16,374 bases of DNA from JBKPCD01 sp046727175 (GTDB taxonomy: Bacteria > Acidobacteriota > Vicinamibacteria > Vicinamibacterales > 2-12-FULL-66-21): positions 1 through 16,374 of the forward strand of contig JBKPCD010000283.1 of the NCBI GenBank assembly GCA_046727175.1, in the 5' to 3' direction. Positions 1-7,093 of this stretch are shown piece after piece. The notes beneath the pieces were generated by a model, which searched no databases, was not told where the DNA came from, and saw nothing but the letters and a program-made list of their open reading frames with translations. Position 1 is the stretch's first letter; the number at the start of each line of letters is the position of its first letter. Position numbers and translations under genes: made by a program.

Positions 1-529
1 CACCAACATCAACACGGCGGTTGTGAGCGAGCTGGACAAGGCGACCGAGGCATGGGGCGTCAAAGTGCTCCGGTACGAGATCAAGAACATTACGCCACCG
101 CACGACGTGCTCGCCGCAATGGAAAAGCAGATGCGCGCCGAGCGGGAGAAGCGCGCTGTGATCCTCACGTCCGAAGGCACGCGCGATGCGGCAATCAACA
201 CTGCGGACGGTGTCAAGCAGGAGGTCATCAAGGCGTCCGAGGCACGCAAGCAGCAGCAGATCAACGAAGCCGAAGGGCAGGCCGCGGCAATCATGGCGGT
301 CGCGACGGCGACAGCGGAGGGAATTCGACGAGTCGCCGAAGCTATTACGCGGCCGGGTGGTTACGAGGCCGTGCAGCTGCGAGTCGCAGAGCAGTACATC
401 GGCCAGTTCGGCGCGTTGGCGAAGGAAAGTAACACGCTGGTCCTTCCCGCCAACGTCGCGGACATTGGATCGATGATCGCGCTCGCGATGAAAGCCATCG
501 GCCGGCAGCCTGGCGCCCAGCAGGGGTAG
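1..529 (+). CDS. SPFH/band-7 (paraslipin/stomatin-like) membrane protein, 3' part
   Basis: The open frame enters from the left edge and ends at TAG 527-529, so only the last 175 or so residues are present and the true start lies outside. The first readable residues continue into a segment with GVKVLRYEIKNITPP, a hallmark of the SPFH/band-7 proteins of the paraslipin/QmcA type. A long charged, Ala/Glu/Gln-rich helix follows (AMEKQMRAEREKRA, then EARKQQQINEAEGQAAA), typical of the coiled-coil C-terminal part of the family, and the tail is short and Gly/Gln-rich. Family members sit on the inner membrane, oligomerise into cage-like rings and often pair with an NfeD protein; a partner would lie upstream, outside the window. 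The GTG at position 23 is internal and should not be used as a start. The stop is 7 bp before the next gene, so the two may be co-transcribed. Family assignment is secure; the client proteins are unknown. Confidence 0.9.
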   Translation, partial: TNINTAVVSELDKATEAWGVKVLRYEIKNITPPHDVLAAMEKQMRAEREKRAVILTSEGTRDAAINTADGVKQEVIKASEARKQQQINEAEGQAAAIMAVATATAEGIRRVAEAITRPGGYEAVQLRVAEQYIGQFGALAKESNTLVLPANVADIGSMIALAMKAIGRQPGAQQG

Positions 530-536
530 GCCGCAC

Positions 537-1895
537 ATGCGTTGCAAGCTGGTGTTCTCCCTCCTTCTCGTCGCACTGTTCGTTCAAACGAGCACCGGTG
601 TCGCTTCGCGCCAGCAGTCTTCCGAGGTCAAGGCTCTCGTCGGCGGCACGTTGATCGATGGATTTGGCGGCCGCCCGATTCGCAACAGTGTCATTCTCGT
701 CGGCGGCGAGCGGATCACGGCGGTCGGGCAGGTCGGAAGCCTGGCTGTTCCTTCCGGCGCCGAAGTGATCTCGACCGAGGGCATGAGCGTCCTTCCAGGC
801 CTTTGGGACATGCACGTGCACCTCATGATCAACGGCCACAGCGACTACACGCACTGGGATAAGACGTACCCGCCCCTCTTCGATTCGGTGATCATGCCCG
901 CGTCTGCGAAGCAACTGCTGCTCGCAGGCGTGACGAGCGCGCGCGATCTCGGAGGCCCGCTCGAGCCGAGCATCTCGGTCCGCGATCGGATCAAATCCGG
1001 CAAAATACCCGGCGCAACGATCTACGTCTCTGGTCCGTTCATTCAACACGCGCCGTATCCGGGCACCGAGCAGTTCCGTTGGGGAGTCACGGGAGCGGAC
1101 GACGCTCGGGCCAAGGTTCGGAAGCTGGCGGATGCAGGCGTCAACGTCATCAAACTGATCGACCAGGACGAGATGACGATGGAGGAAGTGCGGGCGGTCG
1201 TGGACGAGGCGCACCGTCGCCGACTACCGGTCGTTGCGCACGCACATCGTCCGGAGGAAATCAGGCGAGGCCTTGAGGTTGGCGTCGACTGCTTCGAGCA
1301 CACGGGTCTTGCCAGTGCTCCCGAGTATCCCGACGACATCATCCGGGCGATCCGCGAGCGTACGGCCAAGATGAGCCTTGGTCCGCTCTTCTGGACGCCG
1401 ACGATCGAAGGACTCCTGAACTACGAGTATCTCCGCGACAATCCCGAGGCGCTCGACGATCCATCGTGGCACGAAGGACTCACGCCGGAGATCATCGCCG
1501 ACATCCGCAAATCGATCGAGCATCCGGATCAGCTCTCGTACTTCCAGCTCACGCCAGCACGCCGCCCAACGCTCGCGCGCAAATTCAAGCAGCTGAGCGA
1601 GGCCGGCGTAGTGATGCTGGTCGGCACGGACAGCGGGATCCCGATGAAGTTCCACAGTCAGTCGACGTGGCGCGAGCTCGACGCGTGGGTCAATAGCCTC
1701 GGCGTGGACCCGATGACCGCGATCCGCGGCGCCACGTATTGGCCAGCGGTCGCCATGAAGGTCGATCGCGACGCCGGCACGATCAGCCCGGGGAAGTACG
1801 CGGACATCATTGCCGTTCGCGGCGACGTCCTTCGCTACATCGCGCTCCTCCAGCGCGTGGATCTCGTCATGAAACACGGCACGCGCTACCGCTGA
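537..1895 (+). CDS. secreted metal-dependent amidohydrolase (imidazolonepropionase-like)
   Basis: 452 residues. The N-terminus (MRCKLVFSLLLVALFVQTST) is a Sec signal peptide with probable cleavage near residues 22-25, so the enzyme should act in the periplasm or outside. Amidohydrolase-superfamily metal and catalytic residues are visible in order: the HxH pair H93/H95 in GLWDMHVHL, a candidate carbamylated lysine K206 in VIKLI, H235 in VVAHAH, H255 in FEHTG and D365 in LVGTDSG. The beta-sandwich flanks are present (AEVISTEGMSVLPGLWDMH at the front; GTISPGKYADIIAV near the end). Relatives are annotated as imidazolonepropionase-like hydrolases or Xaa-Pro dipeptidases, and several hydrolyse peptides or lactams. 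The substrate cannot be read from sequence. ATG 537 is preceded by an AGGGG stretch overlapping the previous gene's stop, which fits a ribosome site and coupling. Length is normal for the family. Confidence 0.9.
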   Translation: MRCKLVFSLLLVALFVQTSTGVASRQQSSEVKALVGGTLIDGFGGRPIRNSVILVGGERITAVGQVGSLAVPSGAEVISTEGMSVLPGLWDMHVHLMINGHSDYTHWDKTYPPLFDSVIMPASAKQLLLAGVTSARDLGGPLEPSISVRDRIKSGKIPGATIYVSGPFIQHAPYPGTEQFRWGVTGADDARAKVRKLADAGVNVIKLIDQDEMTMEEVRAVVDEAHRRRLPVVAHAHRPEEIRRGLEVGVDCFEHTGLASAPEYPDDIIRAIRERTAKMSLGPLFWTPTIEGLLNYEYLRDNPEALDDPSWHEGLTPEIIADIRKSIEHPDQLSYFQLTPARRPTLARKFKQLSEAGVVMLVGTDSGIPMKFHSQSTWRELDAWVNSLGVDPMTAIRGATYWPAVAMKVDRDAGTISPGKYADIIAVRGDVLRYIALLQRVDLVMKHGTRYR

Positions 1896-1943
1896 CAGTC
1901 GCCCGCAGTCTCCGGCTTCGATCGGACTTGCCCGATTTCGCTC

Positions 1944-1949
1944 TATACT
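1944..1949 (+). promoter_or_regulatory. candidate -10 hexamer TATACT for a near-leaderless transcript
   Basis: TATACT ends 9 bases before the ATG at 1959, so transcription would begin within about 3 bases of the start codon. No Shine-Dalgarno is visible in the 15 bases before that ATG, and no convincing -35 lies 16-18 bp upstream. The same arrangement occurs before two minus-strand genes in this window (4195-4200 and 5231-5236). This is inference from pattern only. Confidence 0.5.
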
Positions 1950-1958
1950 CCACGTTTC

Positions 1959-3560
1959 ATGCCTACGTGTGCAGACGTGCTTGCTCGAACGCTGCGTGAG
2001 GAAGGGATCACGCGGATCGTCGGCCTTCCCGGCGGCGAGATTCTCGACTTCATCGACGCCGGACGACGCGCCGGGATCGAATTCCTGCTGACGCGACAGG
2101 AAGCAACGGCCGCGTTCATGGCCGACGTGACCGGCCAGATATCTGGGCGTCCTGGGGTCTGCGTCGCGACACTCGGTCCGGGCGCCGTGAACATGACGCT
2201 CGGCGTCGCCAACGCCTATCTCGATCGCTCGCCGCTGATTGCCATCACCGCCACGCACCCGTGCAGCGCTGCGCCGTATGCAACGCATCAGAAGCTCGAC
2301 CTGAACGCGGTCTATCGGCCGTTCACCAAGCTCGCGCTCACGCTCGACGGCGAGGACACCGCGCGCAAAGTGCGACACGCGATACGCGTCAGCGTGGCAC
2401 CGCGCATGGGTCCCGTTCACCTCGCATTGCCGAGCGACGTCGCGCGTCTCGAGGAAAGAACGACGCGCGACTCCTCTGTTTCTGAGGTCGACCTGGCGAA
2501 ACCCCCCGGCCATTCGGAGTCGTCGATTGACCCTGTCATCCGAGCGATCGCCGGCGCGCGGCGTCCGATTGTGATCCTCGGCCTCGACATCGATCCCCGA
2601 CGGGATGTTGCGATCGTGCGCGAGTTCGTCGATGCCGTGCGCGCCCCGGTCTTCGTCACTCCGAAGGCGAAGGGCATTCTCGGTGAAGATCACCCGCTCT
2701 TCTACGGCGTCTGCGCGGGTGTGTCGGGTGACGACGTCATCGTCGACTTCTTTCAGCGGGCCGATCTGCTGGTCGGCGTCGGCTTCGAGCCGGTGGAGTC
2801 CGACAAGCTGTGGCACAACACGATGAAGCTCGTGTCGCTCGGTCCCGTCTCGATTGCGGCCGATGCCTACCGTCCTCATGCGGAAGCGGTTGGTGCGCTG
2901 CATGAGCTCCTCCCGGCAGCGCGCCTGCGCCTATCGACAACTGTCGAATGGTCGCCGCAGGATCGCGATCGTTTTCGCGCCGCGCTCGAGCGCACGCTGC
3001 GGCCCGCCGCTCGCCCGCGAGGCCTGTCTGGTTACGAGCTGACGCTGCGGCTTCGCGAGCTCTTTCCCCGGGACACGATTGTCACGACCGACGTGGGCTC
3101 CGTGAAGATGATCACGTCGCAAGCATGGACGTGCTACGAGCCGCTGACGTTCTTCGAATCGAATGGCCTGTCGGCGATGAGCTACAGCCTGCCGGCCGCC
3201 ATGGCCGCTCGCCTGCAGTTCCCTGATCGGTCCGTCCTCTGCACGATCGGTGACGGCGGATTCGGGATGACGCTTGCCGACATCGAGACCTGCGTGCGCG
3301 AGCGGCTCCACTTCGTCACCGTGGTGTTCAACGACAGCAGCCTCAGCCTGATTGACGCCGCGCAGCAGCGCCGCGGCCAGCCGACGTGTGGTGTGCGGTA
3401 CGGAAGCGTCGATTTCGCCGCGGCGTGCGCCGCGATGGGTGCATGGGCGCGCCGGATCGGGACGATGGAGGAGCTCGATGACGCGGTGCGGGAGGCTCAG
3501 CGCGTGAATCGGCCGGCGGTCATCGATGTCATCGTCGATCCAGCCGAATACTTTCGATGA
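1959..3560 (+). CDS. thiamine-diphosphate-dependent enzyme, acetolactate-synthase-like
   Basis: 533 residues with the three-domain layout of the ThDP decarboxylase/carboligase superfamily. The N-terminal PYR domain carries the catalytic glutamate that activates ThDP (E48 in RQEATAAFMAD) and the LPGGEILDFIDA and ATLGPGAVN segments. The middle domain (about 190-320) contains IVILGLDIDPR. The C-terminal PP domain holds the ThDP/Mg motif, beginning GDGGFGMT at 431 and ending VVFND at 455-459. It is shorter than usual catalytic acetolactate synthases (about 550-600), and no ilvN-type regulatory subunit or other branched-chain gene is adjacent. It is therefore better called a ThDP-binding protein than IlvB. 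Alternatives are sulfoacetaldehyde acetyltransferase-, benzoylformate decarboxylase- or oxalyl-CoA decarboxylase-like enzymes. The catalytic core looks intact. It is probably transcribed from its own promoter (TATACT at 1944-1949) without an RBS. Its 3' end converges on the small minus-strand gene, with 26 bp between them. Confidence 0.88.
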   Translation: MPTCADVLARTLREEGITRIVGLPGGEILDFIDAGRRAGIEFLLTRQEATAAFMADVTGQISGRPGVCVATLGPGAVNMTLGVANAYLDRSPLIAITATHPCSAAPYATHQKLDLNAVYRPFTKLALTLDGEDTARKVRHAIRVSVAPRMGPVHLALPSDVARLEERTTRDSSVSEVDLAKPPGHSESSIDPVIRAIAGARRPIVILGLDIDPRRDVAIVREFVDAVRAPVFVTPKAKGILGEDHPLFYGVCAGVSGDDVIVDFFQRADLLVGVGFEPVESDKLWHNTMKLVSLGPVSIAADAYRPHAEAVGALHELLPAARLRLSTTVEWSPQDRDRFRAALERTLRPAARPRGLSGYELTLRLRELFPRDTIVTTDVGSVKMITSQAWTCYEPLTFFESNGLSAMSYSLPAAMAARLQFPDRSVLCTIGDGGFGMTLADIETCVRERLHFVTVVFNDSSLSLIDAAQQRRGQPTCGVRYGSVDFAAACAAMGAWARRIGTMEELDDAVREAQRVNRPAVIDVIVDPAEYFR

Positions 3561-3586
3561 AGCTCGAGGCGAAGGGTTCGCGAACG

Positions 3587-3745
3587 TCAGAGCGCGCTTC
3601 CCCGGAAGGTCACGCGCTTTCTCAGAAAGTTCGTGCGCCGTTCGGGGGGGAGTGCCTGCCATCGGCGGATCAGCTCTCTGATACCGCGCTCATTCTCCTT
3701 TTCGAGGGCGGCGAGTCGTGCCTTTCGAGCGGATCGTTTCTTCAC
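3587..3745 (-). CDS. 52-residue basic protein, partner of the nucleotidyltransferase (candidate TA component)
   Basis: A GTG-initiated reading frame (complement of 3743-3745) encodes 52 residues starting VKKRSARKARLAALEKENER and ending in a Leu/Arg/Lys-rich tail with LPPERRTNFLRKR. It is too short for a routine ORF caller; a longer frame that includes it upstream reads as nonsense until this point. The start is chosen because GGAGAGG (complement of 3750-3756) sits 4 bases before GTG, an excellent ribosome site. The first part should form a charged helix, and the RRTNFLRKR tail is the most distinctive segment. The gene begins inside the end of the nucleotidyltransferase gene, overlapping it by 56 bp in another frame, a strong sign of co-expression. 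I recall short proteins with a similar ALP..KRT.FLRKR ending next to such nucleotidyltransferases, but could not verify this. Antitoxin or accessory role is inference. Confidence 0.65.
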   Translation of the reverse strand: MKKRSARKARLAALEKENERGIRELIRRWQALPPERRTNFLRKRVTFRGSAL

Positions 3746-4187
3746 GTGACCTCTCCAGGATGTCGAGCACCGCGAGGTCCCGCGGCCGTGCGGCGGCCCG
3801 TTTGCTTCGAATAATGTCGTCGAGTGACGCAACCAGAATTGCAACGCTGTCGATCTCGACGAGAGTCGCCCGGTCGCGGACGCCTTTGAAGGACCGGATC
3901 CCGTGAATCGACGCCATGAAATCGAGCTGAACACCATCGTCTTCCCGAATGACTCGGTAGAGATCGGACGCGGGATAGAACGGCCGCATGATCGTTGCCT
4001 TCAGCGCGCGCGCGAGTGCCTTGAGCTTGCTGACGTTTCGCGGCGTCTTGCGAAACAGGAAATCGAAGTCAACGGTCGTCACTGGCGCGCCTTGCAGCGC
4101 CGCCGCCGCATTGCCGATCAACACCGCCTCGAGATGGACGGCACGGAGATGCCGTCCGATCTCCACGAGAATCGGTTTCGCGTCCAC
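3690..4187 (-). CDS. MNT/AbiEii-like nucleotidyltransferase (candidate toxin or NTP-transferase)
   Basis: 165 residues. The nucleotidyltransferase fold is visible as AVLIGNAAAALQGAP followed by the acidic pair D40-F-D42 in TTVDFDFLF, with a plausible third carboxylate D89 in VQLDF; these are the metal-binding positions of the superfamily. A conserved C-terminal segment (LDDIIRSKRAAARPRDLAVLDIL) matches the family habit of LxDLIxxKxAAxRPKDLxDLxxL. The usual GG before the helix is GN here. Proteins of this type occur in type II/IV toxin-antitoxin and abortive-infection pairs, where the transferase modifies tRNA or its partner. The start is GTG at 4187; no Shine-Dalgarno precedes it, and TATACT ends 7 bases upstream, so translation is probably leaderless. 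It overlaps the 52-residue gene by 56 bp. The fold call is fairly secure; toxin function is inference. Confidence 0.78.
   Translation of the reverse strand: MDAKPILVEIGRHLRAVHLEAVLIGNAAAALQGAPVTTVDFDFLFRKTPRNVSKLKALARALKATIMRPFYPASDLYRVIREDDGVQLDFMASIHGIRSFKGVRDRATLVEIDSVAILVASLDDIIRSKRAAARPRDLAVLDILERSREETIRSKGTTRRPRKGE
3750..3756 (-). promoter_or_regulatory. ribosome binding site of the 52-residue protein
   Basis: On the minus strand this reads GGAGAGG, 4 bases before GTG 3745. It lies within the coding sequence of the upstream nucleotidyltransferase and is the main reason for choosing this start. Confidence 0.65.
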
Positions 4188-4194
4188 GCAGGGC

Positions 4195-4200
4195 AGTATA
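4195..4200 (-). promoter_or_regulatory. candidate -10 hexamer TATACT for leaderless nucleotidyltransferase mRNA
   Basis: On the minus strand TATACT is followed by 7 bases and then the GTG start at 4187, exactly the geometry at which transcription would start on or next to the start codon. No RBS-like purine run is present. This supports GTG 4187 as the true start. Confidence 0.55.
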
Positions 4201-4218
4201 GAACGCCGACCGTGTAGT

Positions 4219-4259
4219 GTCCGCCTTCAGGCGGACTCCGGCGCCGGCTGAAGCCGGCG
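4219..4259. repeat. paired REP/BIME-like hairpins with TTCA and TGAA loops
   Basis: Two perfect 7-bp hairpins lie 5 bp apart. The first is GTCCGCC (4219-4225), loop TTCA (4226-4229), GGCGGAC (4230-4236). The second is CGCCGGC (4242-4248), loop TGAA (4249-4252), GCCGGCG (4253-4259). The loops are reverse complements, so the two units are opposite copies of one design. They lie between two minus-strand genes, 22 bp after the alpha/beta hydrolase stop. They could end that transcript, but there is no U-run. Similar hairpins recur at 13787-13912, which argues for a dispersed repeat family. Confidence 0.75.
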
Positions 4260-4281
4260 ATTACGACGTTTGAAACCAGTT

Positions 4282-5223
4282 CTAGACACGGACGATCGCG
4301 AGGACATCGCGGATTGCCGAGACGACCACCTCCGGCTGGTCGATTGGAATCCAGTGCCCGCTGTTCGAGGCAACGAGGTGACGTCCTCGTGTCGAGAGCC
4401 GGGCGAGCGCGTCCTGCTGCCTGATTCGATAGTCGCCTGGATCGGTGGACGAGATCGTGATGAGCGGCAGATCGCCGTATCCGTCTGCTGACGCGTCGAG
4501 CGTCTCGAGCGCACTGACGCAGATCGTTTCGATCTGGCTCCCAAGCGCCTCGAAGAACTTCGCCTGCGTCCAGAAATGTTTCAGCGGCGTCCGGAGCTCG
4601 GCGGGCAGCTTCCAGACCGGAGCGAGTATTCCCTCGTCTTCACGCGAGAGGCCGCCGCGGCTCACGATCTTCACGACACCCCGCGCGATGCCGAAAGCCC
4701 CGATCGATCCGAGACCCGACACGAGCCGCGCGATCCCGAGCCGTGCAGCCGTGACACCGTAGCGGCACAAGCGTGCGCCGCGTTCGATCTTGAGCTGCTC
4801 CTTTGAAGCGGGCCTAACCCAGTCTTCCGGGTGGGCGGGATCGACGAGCACCATGCCGACGGTATCCCCGCGATATCGCCGCGCGAAGACGCGCATCACG
4901 AGGCCGCCGAACGAATGACCGACGACCACGAAGGGCGGCGGGATCTCGGCGCGTTCGAGGAGGAGTCGCAGTTCATCGGCGATCCGGCCGGCCGTTCGCG
5001 GCATCGGTCCGGGACCGCTCCAGCCGAATCCCGCGCGATCGTAGCTGCACACGCGCGTCACGCGCGCGATCTCGGGCTGGACGAACGTCCAGCTCAGTGA
5101 GGATCCGCCGAGTGCCGCGTCCAGGACCACTGCGGGCGCGCCGGTCCCCAGACAATGCAGATGGAGCCGGACGCCTCCGACATCGACGAGCCGGCCTGGC
5201 GGATGCAGAGTCGAGCGTCCCAC
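4282..5223 (-). CDS. alpha/beta-fold hydrolase
   Basis: 313 residues. The nucleophile elbow is GHSFGG with S104. An oxyanion-loop region lies near LDAALGGSSLSW, the conserved SYDRAGFGWS strand/helix is at 60-69, and the catalytic histidine is H290 in SNSGHWIPIDQPEVV. The acid is probably D128 (LVDPAHPEDW) or an aspartate of the 247-264 segment. A cap region lies around 135-240. There is no signal peptide, so it should be cytoplasmic. Relatives are annotated as generic alpha/beta hydrolases, esterases or epoxide-hydrolase-like enzymes; the substrate is unknown. The start is GTG 5223. An ATG at 5230 is out of frame. TATCTT ends 7 bases before GTG, suggesting a leaderless mRNA, although GAGGA also lies directly before the start, too close for a normal RBS. 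An 84-bp gap separates it from the TPR gene upstream. Confidence 0.85.
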   Translation of the reverse strand: MGRSTLHPPGRLVDVGGVRLHLHCLGTGAPAVVLDAALGGSSLSWTFVQPEIARVTRVCSYDRAGFGWSGPGPMPRTAGRIADELRLLLERAEIPPPFVVVGHSFGGLVMRVFARRYRGDTVGMVLVDPAHPEDWVRPASKEQLKIERGARLCRYGVTAARLGIARLVSGLGSIGAFGIARGVVKIVSRGGLSREDEGILAPVWKLPAELRTPLKHFWTQAKFFEALGSQIETICVSALETLDASADGYGDLPLITISSTDPGDYRIRQQDALARLSTRGRHLVASNSGHWIPIDQPEVVVSAIRDVLAIVRV

Positions 5224-5230
5224 TCCTCAT

Positions 5231-5236
5231 AAGATA
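5231..5236 (-). promoter_or_regulatory. candidate -10 hexamer TATCTT for the alpha/beta hydrolase
   Basis: On the minus strand TATCTT fits TANNNT and is followed by 7 bases and the GTG at 5223. This is the same geometry as at 4195-4200. It lies in the 84-bp gap after the TPR gene, so the hydrolase may have its own promoter. Confidence 0.45.
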
Positions 5237-5307
5237 CCGATCGGTTCGCTCGACGTCACGGTGCCTCGGACAACTGCCGCCAATTCCGGCACGCAGCCGG
5301 CTCGATT

Positions 5308-6936
5308 CTATCTGCCGAAAAACGTGTTCGCCCGGCGCAACTCGGGCCGTTCCGTGTCCGCGTCTTTCGCCACGTCCAGGAGCTTCGTGTAATACGACGT
5401 CGCCTTGGCGCGATCGCCCGTGGCCGCAGCGGCGGTCGCGGCGCCGGACAGGCCGCGGAACCGGTTCGGCTCCTTCTTGATCGTCGACTCGTACGCCGCG
5501 AGCGCCTCTGTGGGTTTGCCAGCCTCGAGCAGCATGTCGCCTAAGAGCTCGCGGGCGGGCGCGAGCGGGCCTGGAGAGATGGCTGACTTGTCCGTCGCGT
5601 CTTCCGCATCGGCAGCGGTGCTCAATTGCGCAATCGCCTCGTCCCCGCGGCCCTCCGCGAAAGCCTGCCACGCAAGCGCGATACGGCGCTGGATCTCAAC
5701 CTGCTCGGTCCAGTACTCGTCCTGTCCTTCACGCAGCTTGTCGCGCAGCGCCGCGAGCCGGTCGATGTCGGCGGTCGCGGCCGACGGATTTCCGCTGCGA
5801 GCGGCGCCGATGGCGCGGGCGAAGTGCGTCAAGGCTTCGGTGTAAGCGGTGTTGGCCGGACGGGGCGTCAACGCGGCCGCTTCGGCCCACGCGCCGCGCT
5901 CGAGCGCGTAGCGCGCTGGAATCGCGGCGAGGGCGAAGGCACCGGCGCCCGCCGCGCCGGCGGCCACGCCTTCCGCGCCGCCAACGACGGTGAGCGCCCG
6001 GTCGATGACCGCCTTGGCGGCTTGGTCCTGCGCGATCTGGAGATAGCCGTAGATCTGGTAGTCGAGCGCGTGCAGCTCGTCGCCGGCGCCGCCACCGCTC
6101 TTGCGAGCGGCTTCTGCCGAGCGCCGATTGGTGTCGATCGATTCCTGCCACAGGCCGACGCGCGTGAAGGTGTGCGATGGCATGTGCAACGCATGGGGAA
6201 TCGCGGGCGCGAGCGACGAGTACTTGCGGGCCGCGGGGAGCGCCCGATCCGCGAGCGCCGGCACGTCGTAGGCGTGAATGATGTAGTGCGCGAGCCCCGG
6301 GTGCGTCGGCATCTTCTCGAAGAGCGGCTCCAGAATGCCCGCGGCTTTCAGGTTCTTCGCATAGCTCTTGTCGGCTGGAGACGCCGTCTGCGCGATCGCG
6401 AGCGCGTAGAAGATCTGCGCTTCCGTATCGGTCGGATTGTCGCGCGCCACCTGCTCCATCGCGGTCTCATACGCCGCGATCCGCGCGCGATGGCTGCCGG
6501 GGTCGGCGTCCGTGACCAACTGGGAGGCCGCCTGGATATAGCCGCGCTCACGTGGTGTTGGCGAGCCCGTCGTCCCGGCTTTCTCGATCGAGGCCTTTGT
6601 CAGCTCGATGGAACGCCCCTGCTTGATGCCGCCGAACGGATTGCCCCAGTTGCTGAGCGCGATGCCCCAGTACGCCATTGCGCAGCCCGGATCGCGCGCG
6701 CGGATGGCCTCGAAGGTCTTGACGGCTTCGGGAAACCAGAAGGAATGCACCAGTGCGACGCCCTTGTTGAAGTCGTCCTTCACCGCCGGCGCGCACGAGG
6801 TCTGAAATTTCACGCTGGCGCTGCCGAACGCGTCCGGCGACGCGGCGCCGTGGTGCTCGTGCTGCGCGCGCGCCGCCGACGCGCACGCCAGCGCGAACGA
6901 GACCGAGACCAACAGTGTCTTCGTTTTCATGGCCAT
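5308..6936 (-). CDS. secreted tetratricopeptide-repeat protein
   Basis: 542 residues. The signal peptide runs from MAMKTKTLLVSVSFALACAS to a likely cut after ARAQ, leaving a His-rich mature N-terminus (HEHHG). TPR-like helix pairs are visible at about 55-105 (FNKGVALVHSFWFPEAVKTF, then ARDPGCAMAYWGIALSNWG), in the middle around HPGLAHYIIHAYD, HALHMPSHTF and RVGLWQESIDTN, and near the C-terminus (ARELLGDMLLEAGKPTEALA, then EPNRFRGLSGAA). The HSFWFPEA, CAMAYWGIA and HALHMPSHTF blocks are characteristic of a family of exported TPR proteins of unknown function in environmental bacteria. ATG 6936 is preferred to ATG 6930 because GGAG (complement of 6945-6948) lies 8 bases before it. A weak -10-like TAATAT is at 6968-6973 without a good -35. 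Role: probable periplasmic scaffold or binding protein; the conserved His residues could bind metal (speculative). Confidence 0.85.
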   Translation of the reverse strand: MAMKTKTLLVSVSFALACASAARAQHEHHGAASPDAFGSASVKFQTSCAPAVKDDFNKGVALVHSFWFPEAVKTFEAIRARDPGCAMAYWGIALSNWGNPFGGIKQGRSIELTKASIEKAGTTGSPTPRERGYIQAASQLVTDADPGSHRARIAAYETAMEQVARDNPTDTEAQIFYALAIAQTASPADKSYAKNLKAAGILEPLFEKMPTHPGLAHYIIHAYDVPALADRALPAARKYSSLAPAIPHALHMPSHTFTRVGLWQESIDTNRRSAEAARKSGGGAGDELHALDYQIYGYLQIAQDQAAKAVIDRALTVVGGAEGVAAGAAGAGAFALAAIPARYALERGAWAEAAALTPRPANTAYTEALTHFARAIGAARSGNPSAATADIDRLAALRDKLREGQDEYWTEQVEIQRRIALAWQAFAEGRGDEAIAQLSTAADAEDATDKSAISPGPLAPARELLGDMLLEAGKPTEALAAYESTIKKEPNRFRGLSGAATAAAATGDRAKATSYYTKLLDVAKDADTERPELRRANTFFGR

Positions 6937-6944
6937 ACACCCGT

Positions 6945-6948
6945 CTCC
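6945..6948 (-). promoter_or_regulatory. ribosome binding site of the TPR gene
   Basis: GGAG on the minus strand, 8 bases before ATG 6936 and 14 before the alternative ATG 6930. It decides the start in favour of 6936. Confidence 0.55.
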
Positions 6949-7093
6949 GCAATATTGTCAGGGTGCGATATTACAGGATCGCGAGAACTGAGATGAACGT
7001 CGCCGGGCCACTTCGTATCTGCGCGTGTGGCTGCGGTGCCGGGATTCGGAGGTTCGAGATCCGTCGTTTGATGTCGCGCGGTGAGCGCCGCGA
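6949..7093. other. intergenic stretch upstream of the TPR gene
   Basis: Together with the fragment at 7094-7195 this makes the 286-bp gap between the TPR and PEP-CTERM genes. Apart from the weak TAATAT (minus strand, 6968-6973) I see no coding frame with family resemblance and no strong hairpin. Plus- and minus-strand frames through it read as Arg/Ser-rich noise. Confidence 0.5.

Noticed and set aside
1224..2903. 559-codon open frame on the minus strand opposite the amidohydrolase and ThDP genes
   Set aside because: Arg/Asp/His-rich translation with no family motifs; it is the antisense shadow of two well-supported genes in GC-rich DNA.
1959..3560. Calling the ThDP enzyme IlvB, acetolactate synthase
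   Set aside because: No regulatory subunit or branched-chain genes nearby and the protein is short; the superfamily includes many other reactions.
3576..3585. Palindrome GTTCGCGAAC between convergent genes as a terminator
   Set aside because: It has no loop and no U-run on either strand; too small to call a bidirectional terminator.
5626..6996. 456-codon plus-strand frame opposite the TPR gene
   Set aside because: Reads as Arg/Val/Gly-rich noise; the opposite strand has a signal peptide, RBS and TPR motifs.
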